Positions 42,546 through 51,518 of a stretch of 53,183 bases of DNA are shown here, one piece after another. Location: positions 1 to 53,183 of the forward strand of contig CAIQOK010000040.1 in NCBI GenBank assembly GCA_903873415.1. The letters run 5' to 3'. A model generated the notes under the pieces. The model was not told the DNA's origin and made no database searches. It saw only the letters and a list, made by a program, of their open reading frames with translations. The position numbers and the translations under genes are program-made. The DNA is from an uncultured Verrucomicrobiota bacterium. GTDB lineage: Bacteria > Verrucomicrobiota > Verrucomicrobiia > Limisphaerales > CAIQOK01. Within the stretch, counting starts at the first letter, position 1, and the number at the start of each line of letters is the position of its first letter.

Positions 42546-43886
42546 ATGGGAACCTCGAACATGAAACCAAGCGAATCTAACGCCGGAGTGAGCCGGCGCC
42601 GTTTTCTGGCCGCGGCCGGTGCCGCCGTGGCGCTGCCCGCCTTTGTGCCCGGCAGGGTGCTGGGACTTGGAGGCCAAGCATCCCCTTCCAAACGTATTAA
42701 CATTGGCGTGGTGGGTTGCGGCGGGCAGGGGAATGGCAACACCGACGGTTTTTTGCGTAACACCGACTGCCGGGTTGTGGCTGCGTGCGATGTGGATGCA
42801 ACGCATCTGGCCAACATGCTTCAAAAGGTCAACGGCCAATATAACAGCAAGGATTGCCGGGGTTACCGTGATTTCCGCGAACTCATGGCGCGCAAGGATA
42901 TCGACGCGGTCATGCTCGCGGTGCCCGATCATTGGCATGCCCTCATTGCCGTCGAGGCGGCCAAAGAGAAGAAGGACATTTACGGCGAGAAACCCCTGGC
43001 CCGGACCATTGTGGAACAGCAGGCCATCGTGCGGGCGGTGAAGAAAAATCGGTGCATCTGGCAGACCGGCTCCTGGCAGCGCTCGGGCGCCAATTTCCAC
43101 AAGGCCGCCGAGATCGTCCGCAACGGGTTGATCGGCAAGATCACCCGGGTGGAAGTGGGCCTGCCCAGCGGGCCGAAAAACCCGAAAGAGCAGCGAAAAG
43201 TGGATTCCACCCCGCCGCCGGCGGAACTGGATTACGACCTGTGGATCGGGCCGTCCACCATGATACCCTATGTGGGCAGCCGCATTCACAACAATTGGCG
43301 CTGGAATTACAACACCGGCGGCGGTCAGCTCCTTGACTGGATCGGGCATCACTGTGACATCGCCCACTGGGGCATGGACTGTGACAATTCGGGGCCGCTG
43401 GAGGTGTCGGGGGAGGGCGAGTTCCCGCCGGCCGATTACAACTGGAACGTCTGCACCCGGTATCGCATCGAAGCGAAATATCCCAATGCCATCACCATGA
43501 CCTTGGCCGGCGGGCACCACGATATCCGTGCCGGAACGAAATGGATCGGCACCGACGGTTGGGTGTGGGTGGACCGGGGAGGCTTTGAGTCATCAAATCC
43601 GGACTGGCGGGATTTCAAGGATCTGCCTGAGGAGATGCGCAAGGTGAAGCTCTATCGCTCGCGCGACCACATCCGCAACTTTTTGGACTGCATCAAATCG
43701 CGCCAGCCGACCATCACTCCCGCGGAGACGGCGCATCATTCTTCCATTCCGGGGCATCTGGGGCTGATTGCCATGGTGACGGGGCGCACGCTCCGTTGGG
43801 ATGCGGAGAAAGAAGTGATTCTGGATGATGCCGCGGCCAGTCAAATGCTCGGGCGTCCTTATCGTGGCCCGTGGAAGCTGGGGTGA
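42546..43886 (+). CDS. Tat-exported Gfo/Idh/MocA family oxidoreductase
   Basis: NAD(P)-dependent sugar oxidoreductase family. A twin-arginine signal (SRRRFLAAAGAAVALPAF, about residues 16-33) is followed by the Rossmann domain INIGVVGCGGQGNGNTDGFL and the conserved VMLAVPDHWHALIAVEAAKEKKDIYGEKPLA, in which EKP is the family catalytic-lysine motif. The C-terminal domain has NWRWNYNTGGGQLLDWIGHHCDIAHW, typical of the large verrucomicrobial/planctomycetal subgroup. ATG 42546 or 42561 could be used. Tat export implies folding with cofactor before export. Substrate unknown; the neighbouring ThuA-like gene suggests keto-sugar or disaccharide metabolism. Confidence 0.92.
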   Translation: MGTSNMKPSESNAGVSRRRFLAAAGAAVALPAFVPGRVLGLGGQASPSKRINIGVVGCGGQGNGNTDGFLRNTDCRVVAACDVDATHLANMLQKVNGQYNSKDCRGYRDFRELMARKDIDAVMLAVPDHWHALIAVEAAKEKKDIYGEKPLARTIVEQQAIVRAVKKNRCIWQTGSWQRSGANFHKAAEIVRNGLIGKITRVEVGLPSGPKNPKEQRKVDSTPPPAELDYDLWIGPSTMIPYVGSRIHNNWRWNYNTGGGQLLDWIGHHCDIAHWGMDCDNSGPLEVSGEGEFPPADYNWNVCTRYRIEAKYPNAITMTLAGGHHDIRAGTKWIGTDGWVWVDRGGFESSNPDWRDFKDLPEEMRKVKLYRSRDHIRNFLDCIKSRQPTITPAETAHHSSIPGHLGLIAMVTGRTLRWDAEKEVILDDAAASQMLGRPYRGPWKLG

Positions 43887-44221
43887 TTGAGGGATAGCGC
43901 GCAGCGGTTGCGCCGGGCCGGTGAGCTCCAGGGTTTCCAGCCCGGAGCACGTTGAAAGTTCTGAGGCTCGAACGGGTTGGGCGGGGAATCTTCCAGGCCC
44001 AGCCGGTTTTGCAGACTGCTCTGGACGATTTAAGCAGAGTCGCTTGGGGCAGGGACTTGGATTTGGAGGTGAAGCCTTTTACAAGGGGACCGGTTTGGTT
44101 GCTTGAGACCATGCCTTCCTGCCATCATCCCTCCGGGCCGGCAAGCCCATCACGGGCAAATGCTGGTCCCCTGTCCCTGAACTGATCCGGGTCGTCCTGG
44201 AATAAGCGGGGCAGTCCGTTG
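43887..44221. other. intergenic region between convergent oxidoreductase and cytochrome genes
   Basis: 335 bases with no recognisable gene, T-run terminator or repeat. Confidence 0.45.
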
Positions 44222-46558
44222 TTAAGGAGTATGAATCACCCGGAAGAACTGGCTTGTGTTTGTGCGCGTCACGGTCAGGTAACTCACCGTGGTTCCCGTG
44301 CCGGCTATCGCACTGCCGATGTTCTGCCAGCCCCCCATGAGGTTGGAAATGCCTTGAATCTGATAAGTCGTTCCGACCGCGGTGTCGAAGGCCACCTCGG
44401 CTGCGGTGTAGATGGCGGTGGTGTTGTTCGTGGAATTCAGGAGGTTGCGGCCGTTGATTTGGATCACGCCTGTTGGCAAGGGGGTGCCTGCGACCAGCGG
44501 ACTGAGGCCGAGGTTGTATTTAAGCCAATTGGGAATCCCATCCCCGGCCGCTGAGAAAGCGGGCGCCGCGGCGGGGGCGGTGGCCGAGCCGAAGTATTGG
44601 ATCTGCCAGGCATCGGGCAACCCGTCGTTATTGGCGTCTCCGTTCAAGTCGCCAATGGAAGCCTTGAGCAGGCCCACGGCGTAGGGGGCGTTGTGCACGC
44701 CCAGGCTGCTGTCGTTGGCTACAAACTGCCAATTGTAGCCCGCCTTGAGGAACTTAGCCGGCCAGTTGGTTTTGGTTGAGATGCTTGTTTTGACCAGCCC
44801 GTCTGCGGCATAGTTTCCGTTCGCCACATACGTCGAGTTGGGCAGCAGGGTGCTGAGCTTGTCGAGCAGGTGACTTACTTCGGTCTGGACGCCTTCAATG
44901 ACTCCGTCGCCGTTGTAGTCCGCCACCGGGTAATCAAACGAAGTCAGACTCGGTCCGTGGCATTGGATGCAGACATCCACTTTGCCCAGCTTGACCCCGG
45001 CATTGTTGGTGTAACTCATGTGGAACGTATGCCCGCCCGCCTGGCCGAAGGCCGGATCGCTCGTTGCCACCTGCTGCATGTGACAGGTGGCGCAGGTGTT
45101 GGTCAGCGCAAACCGATGCGCCGAACTGGGAATGGTTTGGCCGTAAGTCCAGCCATTGACCCCTTCGAGCATGTCGCCCTGGGGACTGTCATGCGGGCCG
45201 AAACTGGACCCGCCATTCCAAGTCGTTTGAAGCAGGGGATAGTTCACGATGCTGTTGGTCACCGAGCCATTGCGGCTTCGATGGCAGTTCATGCAGAATC
45301 CACCACTGCCGGCATTGGTTACCGAGGTGCCCTCGCCGAGCGTGATGTTGAAGCCGGTCCGCAGCTGGCGGGAATGGGAGGCGTCATGGGGATCATGGCA
45401 GGCCTGGCAGTCGATGGCGCCGTAGGCGGTGTTGGTGGCATAGACTGCGGGGTTGTCGAGGTTGTTGATGTAACCGATGAACCCGCCGGTGGCATGGCAG
45501 CGGACACAAGCGCTGCGCGTGGGCCCGGTCGGCGTCGCGCTCGTCCGGGCATGGAGAGAGGCTTTCCACTCCAAGCTTTTGGTTTGGAGCAGGGCCGAGT
45601 CATGGCACTGCGCGCAGGTGCCCTCAGCCAGGCTGACGGCGATGGCGTTGGTATTGCCCAGGATTCCCAGGCTGAACACATGCTGGCTGCCGGGGCCGTG
45701 GCAGTTTTCACACTGGACGTTGGCCAGATTGGCCAGGCTGGGGTAGTGGCTCTGCATGCCGGCCCAATTCCCATTGGTCAGCACTGCCGGAAAGGTCCAT
45801 CCCAGCTGGCTCGCCAGATCGTCAAAACCGCCGTTGACCGCCGATGAGTTGGTGTCATAGCCGAGGGTATGGCTGGGAATGGAGCTCAGGCTGTAAGAGG
45901 CCCCGGCATTGCCGTCGATGGACCGGGCGAAAACGGAGGCGTGCGCGGTGTTCGTCCACGTGCTGTAAATGTTGGGCGCCACGACGCTTCCGCTATGGCA
46001 AAATTCGCATGTCTGCACTCCCACAAATGTGGCGGCCGTAACGGTGTTGGTGAACGAGTTTGTCCCGCTGCCCACCACCGCGATGGTTCCCACCACTGTG
46101 TATTGACCCACGACATCCGGCCGCAAGAAGGACCGGCCCGCAATCTGGCCGGCGACCGTTCCAGCCGCAAAGGCCGTCAGCCCCAGCCCGTATTTGTCCG
46201 AGGGTAGATAGATATCCACAATCCCGCTCAGGGGGCTGTTGGTCAGGGCCGCCTGTGAACCCAGGGGTTTGGCGGTGAGCGTCCATGCAACGCCCACGAT
46301 GTTGGAAGGGGTGATTGCCGCGTTGACCAGGGCGTCCAGATACACCGGTTCTCCCAGCCCCACATTGTTCAGCCCGGCGGAAATTTGGACCGTGGGCATC
46401 GAGTAAAGGATGCGATCCGTCGCGGTGAAGGGGCGCAAGACCACCTTGCCGTTCAAGGCGGGTGCCGCGCCTTGGCAGGGTTGCATGGCTCCGATCAGGG
46501 CCAAGCCCGCGGCCAGAAGCCAGACGGAGAGGGTTCCTCTTGTTTCTTGTTTTTTCAT
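44222..46558 (-). CDS. secreted octahaem cytochrome c with C-terminal repeat domains
   Basis: A 778-residue exported protein. A signal peptide (about 1-30) and a beta-rich non-haem domain (about 35-180) come first. Eight CxxCH haem motifs then begin at residues 184, 283, 315, 351, 384, 422, 489 and 530 (CEFCH, CENCH, CAQCH, CVRCH, CQACH, CMNCH, CATCH, CIQCH). Between the haems lie further histidines (for example DPHDASH, AHRF, GGHTFH) that could act as distal ligands. A calcium-binding-type DLNGDANNDGLPDAWQIQYFG (637-657) and a C-terminal sheet (YQIQGISNLMGGWQNIG...FFRV, 732-774) are features of surface or secreted verrucomicrobial proteins. All eight sites are CxxCH and none is CxxCK, unlike several octahaem reductases. 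Function: electron transfer, partner unknown. The frame open to 46864 is not used; similarity starts at 46558. Confidence 0.85.
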   Translation of the reverse strand: MKKQETRGTLSVWLLAAGLALIGAMQPCQGAAPALNGKVVLRPFTATDRILYSMPTVQISAGLNNVGLGEPVYLDALVNAAITPSNIVGVAWTLTAKPLGSQAALTNSPLSGIVDIYLPSDKYGLGLTAFAAGTVAGQIAGRSFLRPDVVGQYTVVGTIAVVGSGTNSFTNTVTAATFVGVQTCEFCHSGSVVAPNIYSTWTNTAHASVFARSIDGNAGASYSLSSIPSHTLGYDTNSSAVNGGFDDLASQLGWTFPAVLTNGNWAGMQSHYPSLANLANVQCENCHGPGSQHVFSLGILGNTNAIAVSLAEGTCAQCHDSALLQTKSLEWKASLHARTSATPTGPTRSACVRCHATGGFIGYINNLDNPAVYATNTAYGAIDCQACHDPHDASHSRQLRTGFNITLGEGTSVTNAGSGGFCMNCHRSRNGSVTNSIVNYPLLQTTWNGGSSFGPHDSPQGDMLEGVNGWTYGQTIPSSAHRFALTNTCATCHMQQVATSDPAFGQAGGHTFHMSYTNNAGVKLGKVDVCIQCHGPSLTSFDYPVADYNGDGVIEGVQTEVSHLLDKLSTLLPNSTYVANGNYAADGLVKTSISTKTNWPAKFLKAGYNWQFVANDSSLGVHNAPYAVGLLKASIGDLNGDANNDGLPDAWQIQYFGSATAPAAAPAFSAAGDGIPNWLKYNLGLSPLVAGTPLPTGVIQINGRNLLNSTNNTTAIYTAAEVAFDTAVGTTYQIQGISNLMGGWQNIGSAIAGTGTTVSYLTVTRTNTSQFFRVIHTP

Positions 46559-46644
46559 GGTTGATGTGTCCTTTTGGCTTTGCGATGGAACTCCCCAGTG
46601 CGGCTTCAGCCGGACCGGGTTGGATAACGCAAGGCGGGTTCCGG

Positions 46645-46657
46645 CCGTTTGAAACGG
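46645..46657. promoter_or_regulatory. 13-base palindrome upstream of the octahaem cytochrome
   Basis: CCGTTT-G-AAACGG, 86 bases upstream of the cytochrome ATG (minus strand) in the 179-base gap after hemA. Candidate operator. No matching -35/-10 pair was identified. Confidence 0.3.
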
Positions 46658-46737
46658 TCCATTCCCCAAGGGGGCATCGGGTTGGTCGCCTTGGCCGCAG
46701 AGACTCGTCCGGTGTGTGGGTGTGGAATTCATAGGTT

Positions 46738-47820
46738 TCAGGTAGCCGGTTGCAAAAGACCCACTCCCAAGGGCATGCAGTCCGCCGACCGCCCCGTTCC
46801 CGCCGGTGCCCCGTTGATACGCGCCAGCACTTCCTTCGCATGGACGGCTACGATCTTTGCGCATTGCGCCAGTTCCTGTCCGCGGCGCCTGACATTTTCC
46901 AGGACGATGCCCTCCAGATCGTCCACATCGTAGAGGTAAACGTTGTCCACTTGCCCTACCTCCGCGGCGACATCGCGCGGGACGGCGATATCGATCAACA
47001 CCAGGGGCCGGTTGCGGCGCGAGGGCATGATTTGCGCCATGTCCTGCCGGTTTAAAACGGTGTGGGAACTGCCCGTTGAACTGACCACGATATCCGCTTC
47101 AGCCATTGCTTTGAGGCGGTCTTCAAAGCGGATGGCGCGGCCGCCAAATTCCAAGGCCAGAGATTCCGCCCGGTCAAATGAACGGTTGGAAACCAGAACG
47201 GATCCGGCGCTTTTTTTACTCAGATGCCTCAGGCAAGCTTCGCCCATTTTGCCCGCACCGATAATCATCACCGACTGCCGGGCGAGGTTTCCGCCGAATA
47301 TTTTTTGCGCCAGCTCCACAGCTACGCTGCCCACGGATGCGGCGCCCCGGCCGACCCCGGTTTTCGTGCGGATGGCCTTGGCCGTCTGAAGCCCTTTTTG
47401 AAAGACACGGTTGAGCACCCATCCCGTCAGGTTTGCCTCTTGCGCCGTCTGGTAGGCCTGCTTGATTTGACCGGTGATCTCCGTTTCCCCCAAGACAAGG
47501 GAATCCAGGCCGCCAGTCACGGCGAAGAGATGCTCGACCGCCTCTGCTCCTTCCTTCACGTAGAGGTGGGTGGAGAGATCCTGCGGTTCGCGGCCTGCGA
47601 AAAGTTCCTCGAACAACCGGTGGATGTTGACGGTTCTTCCGGTGCTTACGCCGTAAATCTCCACCCGGTTGCAGGTGGAGACCAGAACGATTTCGGAGAG
47701 GTTCCCGCTTTGTTTGAGGACGCCGCCCCGGACGCCCAATTGGGCAGCCGGCACCGCCACGCGTTCCCGCACTTCCACCGGCGCGGTTTTATTGCTCAGG
47801 CCTGCGACGAAGATTTTCAT
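46738..47820 (-). CDS. hemA: glutamyl-tRNA reductase (short form)
   Basis: First enzyme of C5-pathway tetrapyrrole synthesis: glutamyl-tRNA plus NADPH gives glutamate-1-semialdehyde. FVAGLSNKTAPVEVRER begins the catalytic domain, and the nucleophilic cysteine is C50 in STCNRVE. GGLDSLVLGETEITGQIKQAY, the NADPH domain VMIIGAGKMGEACLRHL, VLVSNRSFDRA and the later LVLIDIAVPRDV are canonical. The protein is 360 residues, shorter than the roughly 420 usual in bacteria: only the start of the C-terminal dimerisation helix remains (VRRRGQELAQCAKIVAVHAKEVLARI). Short HemA proteins are also known in chlamydiae, as I recall, so this may be a phylum feature rather than a defect. It lies next to the octahaem cytochrome. 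Confidence 0.95.
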   Translation of the reverse strand: MKIFVAGLSNKTAPVEVRERVAVPAAQLGVRGGVLKQSGNLSEIVLVSTCNRVEIYGVSTGRTVNIHRLFEELFAGREPQDLSTHLYVKEGAEAVEHLFAVTGGLDSLVLGETEITGQIKQAYQTAQEANLTGWVLNRVFQKGLQTAKAIRTKTGVGRGAASVGSVAVELAQKIFGGNLARQSVMIIGAGKMGEACLRHLSKKSAGSVLVSNRSFDRAESLALEFGGRAIRFEDRLKAMAEADIVVSSTGSSHTVLNRQDMAQIMPSRRNRPLVLIDIAVPRDVAAEVGQVDNVYLYDVDDLEGIVLENVRRRGQELAQCAKIVAVHAKEVLARINGAPAGTGRSADCMPLGVGLLQPAT

Positions 47821-48298
47821 GCGCCGTGCCGGAGTGGGTGGGCGGGATGATGCGCGGCTTGCCCTTGCTGCGCTTCTGAAACCGCGGGTGGATTTGATCC
47901 GAAGAATTTTCGGCTCGGACGCTTCATGGAGCTACTTTAGCGGCGGACCTGATCGCATCTTCGCATCGGTTGTTATTTGCTGGCCCGATTTTGCAACCAA
48001 GCCGGGGGGGCGTCTGTCTGAAGGTGGAGCGGGGGCTTGTTTTTCGCGATGGATCTTGACTGGCAGGCCGCGCCGGTTGTTCAGAAAATTGGCGGTGGTC
48101 CGCAACCCGGGCACGCGCCGCCTAAAAAACTGTCAACCCGTCTTTCTGCCGGCCCGTGTTCTGTCCGTAACGAACGCGTTCACAGCCCCCGTGCGCCTAA
48201 AAAGCACCATGCAGTCTCAAAGGAGGCGCGGAGTAATTCTTGGGTGTTCGATCCGGGTCCGTTTCTGCTCCGCGGGACGGCGCAACCCGGCCTGCTGT
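47821..48298 (-). other. intergenic region upstream of hemA
   Basis: 478 bases with no recognisable gene. GAACGCGTTC at 48172-48181 is a perfect 10-base palindrome. A TTGACA on the minus strand (48136-48131) has no clear -10 partner at the right spacing. Confidence 0.4.
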
Positions 48299-50428
48299 TT
48301 ACGGGGTGCGACCGGTGACCTCGACGTCCACGGCGCTGGCTCTTTCCAGGGGGCTCGATTCAGTCTGGTGCATCTGGCTGATCAGGTCGCGGTGGGTTGT
48401 CCACCACTGCGTCCGCCGCGCCGCAGTCCAGTCCGCAGCCTGCGGGCTGGACTCTAGGCATTCCAGCAGGTCCCGGGTCGATTGCGGGCGCCGCGCCGGA
48501 TCACGATCCAGACAGCGCATGACCAAGGCCTCCAGATGCGGGCAGAGGGGTTTGCCAATGCGAGCACCGGGCCATGTGGGGGTGCCAGTCAGGCGCAATT
48601 GCCGGATTTGGGCCAGCGTCTCCGCGTTGAACACCCGCTGGCCGGTCAGGAGAAAATAGCCCACGGCACCCAGCGAGTAGAGATCGCTGCGGGCGTCCAC
48701 CAGAGCCGGATCCTCCACCGCCTCGGGCGACATGTAGCTGGGGGTGCCGACAATGTCCGCCGCGTCTTCCATTGCCGGCGTCCCCCCGAATGTTTTCACC
48801 AACCCGAAATCCAGGACCTTGACCATGTCCGGCAGGCCGCCCCGGTCACAGACAAAGATGTTGGAAGGCTTGATATCCCGGTGCACCAATCCCAAGGCAT
48901 GGGCCTCACCGAGAGATTCGCAGATCTGTCGCAGCAGGAAAATCACACGCCCTTCCGGCTGAGGGCCATAGCGGATCACCAAGTCGGCCAGTGTCAAACC
49001 GTCCAGATACTCCATGGCATAATAGAAAATCCCCTCCGGCGTGCGGCCGTAATCATAAACCTGGATGGTGTTGGGATGAGTGAGCTGGCAGGTTAGTCGC
49101 ACCTCGCGCTCAAAGCGCTGCACTGCCGGCGCATCGGCCAGATGCGGGGGCAGGAGTTTGAGAGCCGTCTCGCGGCGCAGCAGCGCATGGTGCGCTTTGT
49201 AAACCACCCCCATCCCGCCCTCGCCGATCTTCTCCACAAGCTGGTATTGACCCAGTTTGCGGGCCTTGAGCTGGGCTTCGCTGAAGCGCCGGCTCAGCAG
49301 GACCTGGCGGTAGGAAAAGAGCAACACTCCCAGCGAGGCCAGCACCAGCAGCAGAAATAAAATCACAAACACACCCCGCAACATCCGCAGCGTGCGGTAG
49401 GCCTCGTGCGCATCGATCTTCGTGCCCACTCCGAAACCATACTTCGGCAGCCAGTTCCAAGCCCCTATCACCGGCACCCCCCGGTAATCGCGGAACGGTT
49501 CGACCGTCAGCCCCGAGCCCCCCTCCAACGCTTGCCCAATCATCCTCATCAGCGGCCGGACCCCGTTGGTGTCCATCTGATAGCCTTCGGTCAGGTCGCC
49601 GCCCGGATCGCTCAAGCGCAGGGTCAGGGCCGAGCTGGCATTGGTGCTGTTTTCCAGCAGTCCGAGCTCTTTGAGCTGCTTGTCAAAGCGGCTGCGAGAA
49701 ATCAGCACCCCCTCGGAATCGAAGGCGAAAGTCTCCCCGCTCTCTCCCGAGCGGGCCACGGAAAGCAGCCGGGTGAATTCCACGTCGGGATTGATCACCA
49801 GCACCAGCGCGCCGCAGGTGACGTTGTTGGTGTCTTTGATCGGCGTGGCCACCTGCATCACGGTTAGTTCGCGAGCCTGCCCCGGCGGCCGTCCGCCTGG
49901 GCGGCCCCGGGCCCAGCCGGGGTTTTCGACCAACTTGATTTTAAAGGGGGGGATGACGATGGCTTCCGAGGAGCTGAAGAGCTCGGCATATTTGGGCTGC
50001 AATTCCTCGGCCACCTTTTCGCCGATGCGATTGTGGCCGCTGTCCAGAACCACCACAAAGTTCGTGTTGACCAGTTGGGCCAGGCGATAGCCCAGACTGC
50101 TCAACCGCTGCTGCAGACGGTCACCGAAAATCAACTGACGGGACACGCTTGCCGCCAATGGGCGGCTTCCACCCTCCGTGTAGGAAAGGGTTAACAACTG
50201 GGATGCCAAGGTGCGTAGGCGCGGCTCCTCGGCCAGCATCGCCGCCAGACGCTTCTGATCCGCCATCCAGATCTCCAGGGATGTCACATCCGCGTCGCGG
50301 ATGCCTCGCAGATCGTTGGCCAGTTCCTGCTGCATCGCCTGACGGATTTCCCAATCCGCCCACCACCCAACGCAGGCCACCAGCAGGGCCGCCGCCAGAG
50401 GCGCCAGCCAGTTGAATTTTTTGTCCAT
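48299..50428 (-). CDS. membrane Ser/Thr protein kinase with extracytoplasmic Cache-like sensor
   Basis: A 709-residue membrane receptor kinase. TM1 is about 7-25, an extracytoplasmic sensor of roughly 320 residues (26-345) follows, TM2 is about 351-372, and a Hanks-type kinase domain spans 394-660. The sensor contains VMQVATPIKDTNNVTCGALVLVI and ETFAFDSEGVLISRSRF, typical of double-Cache sensors. All kinase residues are present: G-loop IGEGGMG (401-407), K424, catalytic HRDIKPSN with D518, DFG with D540, the activation segment GTPSYMSPEA and SDLYSLGAVGYFLLTG. The sensor-first order is opposite to the more common bacterial layout, in which the kinase precedes the TM. It has no identifiable neighbour as target. 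Confidence 0.9.
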   Translation of the reverse strand: MDKKFNWLAPLAAALLVACVGWWADWEIRQAMQQELANDLRGIRDADVTSLEIWMADQKRLAAMLAEEPRLRTLASQLLTLSYTEGGSRPLAASVSRQLIFGDRLQQRLSSLGYRLAQLVNTNFVVVLDSGHNRIGEKVAEELQPKYAELFSSSEAIVIPPFKIKLVENPGWARGRPGGRPPGQARELTVMQVATPIKDTNNVTCGALVLVINPDVEFTRLLSVARSGESGETFAFDSEGVLISRSRFDKQLKELGLLENSTNASSALTLRLSDPGGDLTEGYQMDTNGVRPLMRMIGQALEGGSGLTVEPFRDYRGVPVIGAWNWLPKYGFGVGTKIDAHEAYRTLRMLRGVFVILFLLLVLASLGVLLFSYRQVLLSRRFSEAQLKARKLGQYQLVEKIGEGGMGVVYKAHHALLRRETALKLLPPHLADAPAVQRFEREVRLTCQLTHPNTIQVYDYGRTPEGIFYYAMEYLDGLTLADLVIRYGPQPEGRVIFLLRQICESLGEAHALGLVHRDIKPSNIFVCDRGGLPDMVKVLDFGLVKTFGGTPAMEDAADIVGTPSYMSPEAVEDPALVDARSDLYSLGAVGYFLLTGQRVFNAETLAQIRQLRLTGTPTWPGARIGKPLCPHLEALVMRCLDRDPARRPQSTRDLLECLESSPQAADWTAARRTQWWTTHRDLISQMHQTESSPLERASAVDVEVTGRTP

Positions 50429-50762
50429 GGTCCGGGTGTGTTTGTTTCCAGTTTTTTGGAAGCAGGGCGCTTATGTCCGACGTGTTCCAAAAAGTTCCCC
50501 GGCAACAGACACGAAATCGCCCGACCCCGCAAGCCGGGATATGCGCGGTGCGGCGAGGCTTTTCGCATCCCTGATTGCCCCGCGATAACCAGGCTGAGCC
50601 GGGCAGGGGAGTGAGGGGGTTACAAGCGAGGTGGACTGGATTGAGCTGGTGACGCAGGGTGTTTTTCGGGTCGTTGAGCTGGAAGGCTGATGTTTTGCGT
50701 CAAAAAAATCAGGCATGGGCGGCGGCGCTTCGACCCTTGGTCCGCCGGTCCATTTCATCCGC
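50429..50762. other. intergenic region, esterase to kinase
   Basis: 334 bases with no recognisable gene or confident terminator. A short A/T-rich imperfect inverted repeat is visible around 50684-50712. Confidence 0.4.
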
Positions 50763-51479
50763 TCAACGGTGGTGCTCCAGCAGCCACGTGTAGAGTTCCG
50801 GGTTGGCGTAAGTTTCCGTCCAGCAATCATGCCCGGCTTGGGGATACTCCGTGTAGCGGATGTTCCCTCCGGCGGCTTTGACCGCCGCAACCATATCCCT
50901 GGTCCGCGCCACGGGGACCTTTGTATCCAGTGCTCCGTGAAAAGCCCAGATTGGCAGGCCGGCCAGAAGCGCTGCATCCTTGGGGTTGCCTCCCCCGCAG
51001 ATGGGGGCGGCGGCGGCAAAGCGTTCGGGGTGCTCCGCTGCGAGGGTCCAGGTGCCATAGCCGCCCATGCTTAATCCGGTGAGGTAAATCCGGTGCTTAT
51101 CCACCCGGTACTTCGACACAATCCTGTCCAGCAGGGCGTTAAGAGTGTCCGGATTCCATCCGCGTCCGCTGTTCTGAGGTGACACCACAATGAAGGGGAA
51201 ATCCGGGCGGTCCTCCACCAACTTGGCCGGTCCGTGGGTTTTCACCTTGGCCAGGTCGCTCCCCGATTCACCCGATCCATGCAGGAAGAGCATCAGGGGC
51301 CAACGATGCTTGCTCTTGGCGTAATCTCTGGGTAGGAACAGCAAATAGTCCGTCTTGGCGGTGACGGTGATGCGGGCTTCGAAGTGGTTTTCTGATTGAG
51401 CCGGGAGCGGTTCTGCGGCGCAGGCGGTTTTTATCCCCAGCAGGAGGAGGCACAGGCTTGGTATGAGGAGTGGTTTCAT
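50763..51479 (-). CDS. secreted alpha/beta-hydrolase (esterase/PHB depolymerase-like)
   Basis: A 238-residue exported hydrolase. A signal peptide (about 1-22) precedes a single alpha/beta-hydrolase domain. YLLFLPRDYAKSKHRWPLMLFLHGSGESG gives the oxyanion region, LTGLSMGGYGTW the nucleophile elbow (S137), HGALDTKVPV the acid (D185) and QAGHDCW the histidine (H217). The triad is complete. The DKHRIYLTGLSMGG pattern matches esterases and polyhydroxybutyrate-depolymerase-like or feruloyl esterase-like enzymes, so an ester bond on a polysaccharide is a plausible target. It lies 39 bases after the DUF1080 gene on the same strand, so they are probably co-transcribed. Confidence 0.87.
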   Translation of the reverse strand: MKPLLIPSLCLLLLGIKTACAAEPLPAQSENHFEARITVTAKTDYLLFLPRDYAKSKHRWPLMLFLHGSGESGSDLAKVKTHGPAKLVEDRPDFPFIVVSPQNSGRGWNPDTLNALLDRIVSKYRVDKHRIYLTGLSMGGYGTWTLAAEHPERFAAAAPICGGGNPKDAALLAGLPIWAFHGALDTKVPVARTRDMVAAVKAAGGNIRYTEYPQAGHDCWTETYANPELYTWLLEHHR

Positions 51480-51518
51480 AAGGGCGTTTTTTCCGGCCCA
51501 AGTTTTGGCCGTTTATGG

